Shown one piece after another: positions 6,723 through 13,096 of a stretch of 52,341 nt of DNA (the first letter of the stretch is position 1; every line of letters begins with the position of its first letter). Source of the DNA: JALYRV01 sp036675475 (GTDB lineage: Bacteria > Acidobacteriota > Vicinamibacteria > Vicinamibacterales > SCN-69-37); assembly GCA_036675475.1 (NCBI GenBank), contig JAKFEY010000097.1, positions 1-52,341 on the forward strand. The letters are read 5' to 3'. Both the position numbers and the translations under genes were made by a program. The notes under the pieces are model-generated. The model had not been told where the DNA came from. It searched no databases and saw only the letters and a list, made by a program, of their open reading frames with translations.

Positions 6723-8995
6723 TGGCGACGATTCCCGCAACCGAGCTCGGCATCATCGAGCGCTACGGCCCGCACGTGTCGTCGATGACGGGCGAGAGCC
6801 TGTCGACCAGCGTCGAGCCCGATCGGCTGGTGAAGACGCACTGCTGTTTCTGCGGGCAGCAGTGCGGCATCCAGCTGAAGGTGCACGACAACCACGTGAT
6901 CGGCTTCGAGCCGTGGGAAGAGTTTCCGTTCAACCGCGGCATGCTGTGCCCGAAAGGCGTGAAGCGCTACCTGCAGGGATCGCATCCCGATCGCCTGCTC
7001 ACCGCGCTCCGCCGCGACACCTCGTCCTCCGCCGGTTTCTCGCCGATGCCCTATGCCGAAGCGATTGCGACGACGGCCTCGGAGATTGCGCGGCTGCAGC
7101 AGGCGTACGGTGCCTCGTCGGTCGGCGTGCTCGGCGGCGCGAGCCTCACCACCGAGAAAACCTATCTGCTCGGCAAGTTCGCGCGCGTGTGCCTGAAGAC
7201 GCCCTACATCGATTACAACGGACGGCTGTGCATGGTGTCGGCCGGCGCGGCCAACAAGAAGGCGTTTGGCATCGATCGCACGACGAACCCGTGGGCCGAC
7301 ATGGTGGGCACGGACGTGATCTGGGTCGCCGGCTCGAACGTCGCCGAGTGCTCGCCGATCACCACCAACTACATCTGGCAGGCGCGCGAGCACGGCGCGA
7401 AGGTGATCGTGCAGGACCCGCGCATCACGCCCATCGCGCGCACGTGCGATCTGTACCTGCCGGTGAAGCCCGGCCGCGATGCCGCGCTGTTCGCCGGTGT
7501 GCTGCAGATCATGATCGAGCGCGGGTGGATCGATCGCGAGTTCATCGACGCGCACACCGTCGGGTTCGCCGACGTCGAGGCCTACTGCGCCCAGTGGACG
7601 CTGCAGCAGACGGCGGACGTGACGGGCGTGCCGAAGCACGCCATCGAGCGCGCGGCCGAACTGTGGGGCACCGCGAAGACCAGCTTCCTGCTGCACGCGC
7701 GCGGCATCGAGCACCACTCCAACGGCGTGCAGAACGCGCTCGGCACGATCAACCTCGTGCTGGCTTCCGGACGCATCGGCAAGCCGAACAGCGGCTACGG
7801 CACGATCGTCGGCCAGGCCAACGGGCAGGGCGGGCGCGAGCACGGGCAGAAGTGCGATCAGCTGCCGGGATGGCGCGACATCAGCAATCCCGAGCACCGC
7901 ACATACATCGCCGGCGTCTGGAACATCGACGAGAGGGACATGCCGGGCCCCGGCGTCGACGCGTACGAGATGTTCCGCAAGATCGACGCCGGTGAAATCA
8001 AGGGCCTGATCGCGCTCTGCTTCAACCCGAAGATTTCGCTGCCCGACAACAACTTCATCACGCGCTGCCTCGACAAGCTCGAGTTCCTCGTCGCGATCGA
8101 TTTCTTCCTCAACGACACGGCGCGGCACGCCGACATCGTGCTGCCGGGCAGCCTGCAGGAAGAAGACGAGGGCACGGTCACACAGGTCGAGGGGCGCATC
8201 ATCAAGATCAACAAGGCCGTCGACTGCCCGGGCGAGGCGCGCCCCGACTGGCGCATCATCCAGGATCTCGCCGCCGCGCTGAACCGGCCGCACGGCTTCA
8301 CGTTCGATGGGCCGCGCGACATGTTCGAGGAGCTGCGCATCGCCAGCAAGGGCGGCGTGGCCGACTACTCGGGCGTGACGTGGGAAAAAGTCGAGCGCGA
8401 GATGGGCGTGTTCTGGCCCTGCTACAGCGAGGATCCCATCACGGGCGAGCCGCTGGCCGATCATCCCGGCACGCCGCGCCTGTTCGAGCCCGGCAGCTAC
8501 AACGTGGTGGCGAAAGGCGCCGGCCGGTTCTATTTCCCCGACGGCAAGGCGCGCTTCAACGTGGCCGACTATCGCCGGCCGGTCGAGGACGCCAACGACG
8601 AGTACCCGATCTATCTCACGACCGGCCGCGTGGTCAGCCAGTTCCTCTCGGGCACGCAGACGCGGCGCATCGGCCCGCTGGTCAACCAGTATCCGGAGCC
8701 GCGCATGGAAATGCACCCGCGGCTGGCCGGGAAGCTCGGCATCGGCGACGGCGACTGGGCCACCGCCGACACGGCCCGCGGCACCATCACCCTGCGCGCG
8801 CAGGTGGTGACGACGATCAGGCCGGATACGATTTTCATTCCGTATCACTGGGCAGGCAGGAAAAGTGCAAACCAGCTGACGGTGGCGGCTCAGGATCCCA
8901 TCAGCAAGATCCCGCAATACAAGGTGTGCGGGTGCCGCGTCCGGAAAGCCGGCGGCCCGCCGCAATACGCGGCGGAGCTCGAGCCGCAGCAATAG
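6722..8995 (+). CDS. Molybdopterin oxidoreductase catalytic subunit, probable nitrate reductase
   Basis: A 757-residue member of the DMSO-reductase superfamily, closest in pattern to the Nas/Nap/FdhA branch. The N-terminal [4Fe-4S] motif is C41-x2-C44-x3-C48-x27-C76 with the usual Lys (CPKG). C169 (NGRLCMVSAG) is the likely molybdenum ligand. GQANGQGGREHGQKCDQLPG is a cofactor-binding stretch of this branch. The C-terminal domain (from about 620) carries TTGRVVSQFLSGTQTRR. No Tat signal is present, so the active site should be cytoplasmic, matching the need for a nitrate importer. The substrate is inferred from the NarK neighbour; formate or another oxyanion is possible. Its ATG shares a base with the preceding stop, so the genes are translationally coupled. 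Confidence 0.85.
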   Translation: MATIPATELGIIERYGPHVSSMTGESLSTSVEPDRLVKTHCCFCGQQCGIQLKVHDNHVIGFEPWEEFPFNRGMLCPKGVKRYLQGSHPDRLLTALRRDTSSSAGFSPMPYAEAIATTASEIARLQQAYGASSVGVLGGASLTTEKTYLLGKFARVCLKTPYIDYNGRLCMVSAGAANKKAFGIDRTTNPWADMVGTDVIWVAGSNVAECSPITTNYIWQAREHGAKVIVQDPRITPIARTCDLYLPVKPGRDAALFAGVLQIMIERGWIDREFIDAHTVGFADVEAYCAQWTLQQTADVTGVPKHAIERAAELWGTAKTSFLLHARGIEHHSNGVQNALGTINLVLASGRIGKPNSGYGTIVGQANGQGGREHGQKCDQLPGWRDISNPEHRTYIAGVWNIDERDMPGPGVDAYEMFRKIDAGEIKGLIALCFNPKISLPDNNFITRCLDKLEFLVAIDFFLNDTARHADIVLPGSLQEEDEGTVTQVEGRIIKINKAVDCPGEARPDWRIIQDLAAALNRPHGFTFDGPRDMFEELRIASKGGVADYSGVTWEKVEREMGVFWPCYSEDPITGEPLADHPGTPRLFEPGSYNVVAKGAGRFYFPDGKARFNVADYRRPVEDANDEYPIYLTTGRVVSQFLSGTQTRRIGPLVNQYPEPRMEMHPRLAGKLGIGDGDWATADTARGTITLRAQVVTTIRPDTIFIPYHWAGRKSANQLTVAAQDPISKIPQYKVCGCRVRKAGGPPQYAAELEPQQ

Positions 8996-9001
8996 GAGCG
9001 C

Positions 9002-9676
9002 ATGGCGAAGCCCGAATACCTGCACATGTTCGTCGACCCGTCGCGCTGCATCGGCTGCCAGGCGTGCTTTCACGCCTGCACCGAGTGCGACACGCATCGC
9101 GGCGATTCGATGATTCATCTCGAGTACATCAGCCGCGCCGACAGCGTGCAGACCGTGCCGGTGGTGTGCATGCACTGCGAGCAGCCGACGTGCGCCGAGG
9201 TGTGCCCGGCCGACGCCATCAAGCGCACCGGCGACGGCATCGTGCAGTCGGCGCGCAAGCCGCGCTGCATCGCGTGCGGCAACTGCGTGGCGGCGTGCCC
9301 CTTCGGCGTGCCCGAGGTGTACGAAGAGCGCCAGATCATGATGAAGTGCGACATGTGCTACGACCGGTCGAGCGTCGGCAAGAAGCCGATGTGCGCGGCC
9401 GTGTGCCCGAGCCAGGCGCTCTTCTTCGGCACGCTCGAGCAGATCGCGGCGTTGCGGCCGCAGTCGGCGCCGGTCAACCAGTTTCAGTTCGGCAACCAGA
9501 CCATCACCACGAAAGTGTTCGTGATGACCCCGCGCGGCGTGGCGCAGATCGCGCCGCACGTGGACGTGACCGCCGCCATGGACGAGCGCCCGAAGAGCCG
9601 CGCCGTCTCGTTGAAAGTGATTGCCTCGCCCGCCGCTCCGGCGAGCGACGATCCGTTCGCCAGCGTGGAGATGTGA
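9002..9676 (+). CDS. Electron-transfer subunit with four [4Fe-4S] clusters
   Basis: A 224-residue NrfC/DmsB/HycB-like iron-sulfur protein. Sixteen cysteines in four groups (16/19/22/26, 56/59/64/68, 89/92/95/99, 116/119/131/135) have the order expected for four [4Fe-4S] clusters. No signal peptide is seen, so it should sit in the cytoplasm with the catalytic subunit, carrying electrons from the membrane partner to it. It starts 6 bases after the molybdopterin gene, with AGGAG overlapping that gene's stop. The C-terminal 80 residues lack cysteines and end in a Pro/Ala-rich tail. Confidence 0.93.
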   Translation: MAKPEYLHMFVDPSRCIGCQACFHACTECDTHRGDSMIHLEYISRADSVQTVPVVCMHCEQPTCAEVCPADAIKRTGDGIVQSARKPRCIACGNCVAACPFGVPEVYEERQIMMKCDMCYDRSSVGKKPMCAAVCPSQALFFGTLEQIAALRPQSAPVNQFQFGNQTITTKVFVMTPRGVAQIAPHVDVTAAMDERPKSRAVSLKVIASPAAPASDDPFASVEM

Positions 9677-9677
9677 T

Positions 9678-10178
9678 GTGAGCGACATCGAGCCGGCCTG
9701 GAAGCAGGACTTTCCGATCGAGGTACCGCAGGACGTCTACGTCGAGCGCCGCGACTTCATGAAGTTCATGGTGCTCACGAGCTTTGCGATGACGGTGGGC
9801 CAGTTCTGGATTGCCGCGCAAAGCTGGCTGCGCAGCCGGCGTCCTCCGCCGGAAGGGCGGCTGATCGCGTCGCTCGATACGCTGCCGGTGGGCGGCTCGC
9901 TCGTCTTCGCGTACCCCGGCGAGCACGACAACTGCGTGCTCGTGCGCCTCTCGGAGACCGAGTTGGTCGCCTACAACCAGAAGTGCACGCACCTGTCGTG
10001 CGCCGTCATTCCGCGGCCCGACAAAGGCGACATCCACTGTCCCTGCCACGAGGGCATCTTCGATCTGCGCAGCGGCCGGCCAACCGCGGGACCGCCGCAG
10101 CGTCCGCTCGATCGCGTGCGGCTCGAGGTGCACGGCCGCGACATCTATGCCACGGGCATCGAGGCGAGGACCAGCTGA
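9678..10178 (+). CDS. Rieske [2Fe-2S] protein with Tat/TM anchor
   Basis: A 166-residue Rieske protein. Cluster and disulfide motifs are intact: C103-T-H105-L-S-C108 and C121-P-C123-H124. ERRDFMKF at 23-30 matches a twin-arginine motif and precedes one hydrophobic segment (about 31-50), as in cytochrome bc1 Rieske proteins. The [2Fe-2S] domain would then lie on the periplasmic side. A GTG at 9678, one base after the previous TGA, gives the N-terminus. A Rieske partner for a DMSO-reductase-family enzyme is unusual in bacteria; haloarchaeal nar clusters have one. It may take electrons from quinol with the cytochrome-b-like domain of the fusion protein. The next gene overlaps by one base. Confidence 0.9.
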   Translation: MSDIEPAWKQDFPIEVPQDVYVERRDFMKFMVLTSFAMTVGQFWIAAQSWLRSRRPPPEGRLIASLDTLPVGGSLVFAYPGEHDNCVLVRLSETELVAYNQKCTHLSCAVIPRPDKGDIHCPCHEGIFDLRSGRPTAGPPQRPLDRVRLEVHGRDIYATGIEARTS

Positions 10179-10417
10179 TGGGCCCGAATCGTTCCTTCAC
10201 CCGCGACCAGCGCACGACCGTCGTCTACGGCATGCTCGCGTTCGTGATCATCGTCGTGCTGCTGCAGCTGTGGCTGCTGACGGCGACGATGAATGCGTTT
10301 CTGGGTGGTGATGAAGGGGTGATCTGGCCGGCGGCCGGCGCGAGCCTGGCGTGTCTTGCCCTGAACGTGGGCCTGCTCCGGTACCTGGGCCGCATGGAGC
10401 GCGGCAAGATCAGCTAG
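10178..10417 (+). CDS. Small membrane protein (possibly DUF6755)
   Basis: A 79-residue protein with two predicted membrane helices (about 17-37 and 50-68) separated by a short loop containing GGDEG. It starts with TGATG coupling to the Rieske gene, so it is part of the five-gene redox unit. I recall small proteins beginning with RDQRTTVVYGMLAF-like sequences being filed as DUF6755, but I cannot verify this. It has no Cys or His and so should not bind heme or Fe-S. An assembly or structural role in the membrane complex is plausible. Its stop codon overlaps the end of moeA on the other strand by 4 bases. Confidence 0.8.
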   Translation: MGPNRSFTRDQRTTVVYGMLAFVIIVVLLQLWLLTATMNAFLGGDEGVIWPAAGASLACLALNVGLLRYLGRMERGKIS

Positions 10418-11670
10418 AACAGTCTGACGTCGACGATCTCGCCGGCTTCGACGACGTCGGTCTGGGCGGGGATTTCGATGTAGCCGTCGGCGGCGGCCAT
10501 GCTGGTGATGTCGCCCGATGCCTTGAACGCCGGCTCGGCACGTCCGTCGCGCACCCGCACCGTATAGAACTGATGCCGGCCGGTCGTCGACACGACGCGG
10601 CGGGCGAGCGGCAGCGACACGATGTGCGGCGTCCATGGCGGCAGGTGCGCCATCACGCGCAGCATCGGCACCAGCAGCATGTAGGCATTCGAGAGGCAGG
10701 ACGTCGGATAGCCCGGCATCCCGAGCACGGGCTTGCCGTCCACGCGGCCAAACACAGTCGGCTTGCCTGGCTTCACGGCAATGCCGTGAAACACCACGTC
10801 GCCGCGCGCGTGAATCACGTCGAGAATCAGATCCCGCTCGCCAACGGAGCTTCCGCCCGAAAAGACCACGATGTCGGCGCTCGCGGCGGCGCGCGCGAGC
10901 GCGTCGGTGAGCGCGTCGATCGTGTCGGGCGCCGCGGGGTGCGTGAGCGGCTCGCCGCCATGCTCGCGCGTGATCGCCTCGAGCGTGTAGCGGTTGATGT
11001 CGTAGATGTGCCCCGGCCGCAGCGGCGCGCCGGGCTCGGCGACTTCGTTGCCGGTGGAGAGGATGGCGACGCGCGGCCGCGCATAGACGTCGACCTCGCC
11101 GAGACCCGCGGCGGCCAGCGCGCCGACACGCGCCGGCGTGAGCAGCGTACCCCGTGCCACCACGACGTCGCCCGTCTTCAGATCGGCGCCGCGCCTGCCC
11201 ACGTGCTGATGCGGATAGACGGGCGTGAAGACCCGGGCGGAATCGCCCGCGCGTTCGGTTTCTTCGACCATGACCACCGCGTTCGCGCCGTCGGGCATCG
11301 GCGCGCCGGTGGCAATCTCCGCGCACTCGCCCGGGGCGATCGCTTTCGTGGGCGTCTCGCCCGTGTAGATGGTTTCGATGACGCGCAGCACGCGCGGGTC
11401 GTAACGGCCCGCGCCGAACGTGTCTTCGGCGACGACGGCATAGCCGTCCATGCCCGCGCGGTTGAAGGGCGGCACGTCGACGGCGCTGACCACATCGGCG
11501 GCGGCGACGCGGCCGGCGGCCAGGTGCAGCGCAAGCCGCTCGGTGCGCGTCACGGCCGGCAGGGCCTCGAACGCCAGCGCGCGCGCCTCGTCGATGGGCA
11601 GCGTTTCACGAATGGGGCGCATACCGGTTGCCGGTTGGCGGTTAGCGGTTGTCGGTGTGTCTGAAGTCAT
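10414..11670 (-). CDS. moeA: Molybdopterin molybdenumtransferase MoeA
   Basis: A 418-residue MoeA, which inserts molybdate into adenylylated molybdopterin. Visible motifs are NRAGMDGYAV, IATGAPMPDGANAVVMVEET, ILSTGNEV, FSGGSSVGERD and GMPGYPTSCLSNAY. The ATG at 11670 is supported by an ATGA overlap with the moaB stop. The first 16 residues (MTSDTPTTANRQPATG) are encoded by a heptamer repeat tract and lie outside the usual MoeA fold, so initiation at the second Met (11622) cannot be excluded. The gene converges on the molybdoenzyme unit, overlapping its last gene by 4 bases. It supplies the cofactor that unit requires. Confidence 0.95.
   Translation of the reverse strand: MTSDTPTTANRQPATGMRPIRETLPIDEARALAFEALPAVTRTERLALHLAAGRVAAADVVSAVDVPPFNRAGMDGYAVVAEDTFGAGRYDPRVLRVIETIYTGETPTKAIAPGECAEIATGAPMPDGANAVVMVEETERAGDSARVFTPVYPHQHVGRRGADLKTGDVVVARGTLLTPARVGALAAAGLGEVDVYARPRVAILSTGNEVAEPGAPLRPGHIYDINRYTLEAITREHGGEPLTHPAAPDTIDALTDALARAAASADIVVFSGGSSVGERDLILDVIHARGDVVFHGIAVKPGKPTVFGRVDGKPVLGMPGYPTSCLSNAYMLLVPMLRVMAHLPPWTPHIVSLPLARRVVSTTGRHQFYTVRVRDGRAEPAFKASGDITSMAAADGYIEIPAQTDVVEAGEIVDVRLF
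11625..11659. repeat. Five 7-bp tandem repeats inside the 5' end of moeA
   Basis: On the plus strand CGGTTGC, CGGTTGG, CGGTTAG, CGGTTGT and CGGTGTG follow each other. The tract codes for the N-terminal extension of MoeA (TTANRQPAT), showing that it has grown into, or been recruited by, a reading frame. Confidence 0.75.
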
Positions 11671-12179
11671 CGTCGTAGCTCGCGTACAACGTGCCCGATC
11701 TCAGGCAGAATCAGTTTCTCCATCCCGAGGCGCACGGCGTTTTCCGATCCGGGCATCACGAATACCGCGCAGTGGCCGATCACGCCGGCCGTCGCGCGCG
11801 TGAGCATCGCGGCCGAGCCGATGTCGGCATAGCTGAGCGCGCGGAACAACTCGCCGAAGCCGTCAAGCCGGCGCTCGAACAATGACGAGAGCGCCTCGAA
11901 CGTGCCGTCGCGCGCGCTGATGCCCGTGCCGCCGGTGGTGATCACCGCATCGCTCGCGCCCGACTTCGCGGCGTACGACACCGCCCCGCGAATCGCCGTC
12001 CCATCGTCTTTCACAATCTTGCGTCCAGACACCGTGTGGCCCGCGGCCTCGAGCAGCGCGATGATGGCCGCGCCGCTCGTGTCGGTGGCTTCGGTGCGCG
12101 TGTCGCTGATGGTCACGACGAACACGCGCACGCCTGGCGGCGCGTCGGCGCGATGGCTCGGGGCGGGCGACTGGCTCAC
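11667..12179 (-). CDS. moaB: Molybdenum cofactor biosynthesis protein MoaB/MogA family
   Basis: A 170-residue protein of the MoaB/MogA family, which adenylylates molybdopterin before metal insertion. Typical motifs are VVTISDTRTEATDTSG (about 20-35), ITTGGTGISARDGTFEAL (about 80-98) and FVMPGSENAVRLGMEKLILPEIGHV near the C-terminus. It overlaps moeA by 4 bases (ATGA), so the two consecutive steps of cofactor assembly are made together. The first 15 residues (SQSPAPSHRADAPPG) look disordered. I saw no molybdenum-cofactor riboswitch upstream; that space holds a palindromic repeat instead. Confidence 0.92.
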   Translation of the reverse strand: MSQSPAPSHRADAPPGVRVFVVTISDTRTEATDTSGAAIIALLEAAGHTVSGRKIVKDDGTAIRGAVSYAAKSGASDAVITTGGTGISARDGTFEALSSLFERRLDGFGELFRALSYADIGSAAMLTRATAGVIGHCAVFVMPGSENAVRLGMEKLILPEIGHVVRELRR

Positions 12180-12197
12180 CGCGCCATGATACCGCCT

Positions 12198-12229
12198 GCC
12201 CTCCGAAGCCTTGGCGAAGGAGGGCTACC
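12198..12229 (-). repeat. GGTAG-type palindromic element between the nucleotidyltransferase and moaB
   Basis: On the minus strand: GGTAG, then GCCCTCC, a partly self-complementary centre, and GGAGGGC. The arms are a perfect 7-bp pair. The TAG within GGTAG is the stop codon of the nucleotidyltransferase gene. It resembles the elements at 16001, 16752 and 20117. Confidence 0.65.
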
Positions 12230-12767
12230 CGCCGGCCTTCGCGAGGTGGGCTTCGAGAAAGGCGATGTCCTGCGCGTCGCCAGGCTTGGAGCGAGCCGCG
12301 GCGGCGATCTTCTTGAGCGCGAGCAGATCGGCCGCGGATGCGATGTCGAACACGTGCGACTGAATCTTCATGCGGGTGGCGCGCGCGGATAGCGACGCCG
12401 CGTCGAGGGGGAAGTCGAAGAGCAGATCGATGCGCAGCCGCGTCTCGCGGTTGTAGAAATAGGCGCTCGCGGGAGCGTCGAGGCGCAGCCTGGCGGCCGC
12501 CACGCGCCTGTTGTCGATCGTGGTCACGGGATCCCCCGCGGCGTCGAGGCGCGACACCAGCTCGAGTCCCCGCGCATAGAGGATCTCGATCACGCGAGCG
12601 AGCTGGCCGCCCGGGTGGGCGACGATGAGGTCGAAGTCGCGCGTGATCCTGCGGGATCCGAGGATGACGAGTGCCATGCCTCCGACCAGCACCGGCTGGA
12701 GGCCGAGCCCCCGCAACTCGGCCGCCACTTCGCCGACGACCTGAAGGTGATCGGCGGGCTCCACCAT
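12225..12767 (-). CDS. Nucleotidyltransferase-fold protein (AbiEii/DUF6036-like)
   Basis: A 180-residue protein. VLVGGMALVILGSRRITRDFDLIV (split: GG at 29-30, D44-x-D46) followed by an acidic strand (RIDLLFDF, D114/D118) is the minimal nucleotidyltransferase pattern. This fold is found in AbiEii-type toxins and uncharacterised NTases of toxin-antitoxin-like pairs. Its ATG overlaps the stop of the small upstream gene (TGATG), so the two are coupled. The target nucleotide or RNA is unknown. The stop codon is supplied by a palindromic repeat. A housekeeping role is not excluded, but the two-gene arrangement suggests a toxin-antitoxin or defence module. Confidence 0.75.
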   Translation of the reverse strand: MVEPADHLQVVGEVAAELRGLGLQPVLVGGMALVILGSRRITRDFDLIVAHPGGQLARVIEILYARGLELVSRLDAAGDPVTTIDNRRVAAARLRLDAPASAYFYNRETRLRIDLLFDFPLDAASLSARATRMKIQSHVFDIASAADLLALKKIAAAARSKPGDAQDIAFLEAHLAKAGG

Positions 12768-13027
12768 CACCGCTGATCCGGGTAAAGGCCGGGAAGCGGT
12801 CCACGGCACGAGGCCACATGCCGGACGGAAGGCACCCCGCCGGAAAGCTCGTGCACCGCCGCGAGGTACTGGAAGTTGCTGGCGACCCGCCGCGCCGCTT
12901 CGAGCGAGGCGGCGCGCGCGGCTGCGCCCTTCGCGGCAATCTCCCGCCTGCGTCCGGCCGACAGGCGCGCGGCGCGGGCACGGCCGCCCCGGCGGCCGAG
13001 TGCGGCGGCAAGCTCTGAAAGGGTCAT
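12767..13027 (-). CDS. Small basic protein, possible antitoxin/DNA-binding partner
   Basis: An 86-residue protein. The first 45 residues are rich in Arg, Ala and Gly (GRRGGRARAARLSAGRRREI), the type of tail seen in small DNA-binding antitoxin-like proteins. The remainder (SNFQYLAAVHELSGG) resembles a short helical dimer region. The start at 13027 is chosen because TAGAAT lies 5 bases upstream with TTGCTT 17 bases further; no Shine-Dalgarno is present. It precedes and overlaps the nucleotidyltransferase gene, as antitoxins usually do. I do not recognise a named family. Confidence 0.65.
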   Translation of the reverse strand: MTLSELAAALGRRGGRARAARLSAGRRREIAAKGAAARAASLEAARRVASNFQYLAAVHELSGGVPSVRHVASCRGPLPGLYPDQR

Positions 13028-13032
13028 GGGCC

Positions 13033-13061
13033 ATTCTACCGTTTTGCTTAGCGCCAAGCAA
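13033..13061 (-). promoter_or_regulatory. Promoter and inverted repeat of the nucleotidyltransferase pair
   Basis: On the minus strand TTGCTT (13056-13061), a 17-base spacer and TAGAAT (13033-13038) form a good sigma-70 promoter 5 bases from the ATG. The -35 is one arm of TTGCTT-N6-AAGCAA (13044-13061), a possible operator for autoregulation. Confidence 0.6.
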
Positions 13062-13096
13062 GACGATGAGGCCCCGCCGTGATAACTTTTCCACCG

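Noticed and set aside
4515..9688. Very long open frames on the minus strand opposite the nitrate-reductase-like unit
   Set aside because: They encode Arg/His/Gln/Ala-rich sequence without any domain, a typical shadow of high-GC codon usage, while the plus strand encodes intact enzymes with correct motifs.
12180..12224. Molybdenum-cofactor riboswitch upstream of moaB
   Set aside because: The space is only 45 bases and is mostly a palindromic repeat; the multi-helix Moco aptamer does not fit.
13079..13096. GTG start six codons upstream of the GH3 gene
   Set aside because: It places MITFPP before an otherwise normal signal peptide; the ATG at 13097 gives a standard leader.
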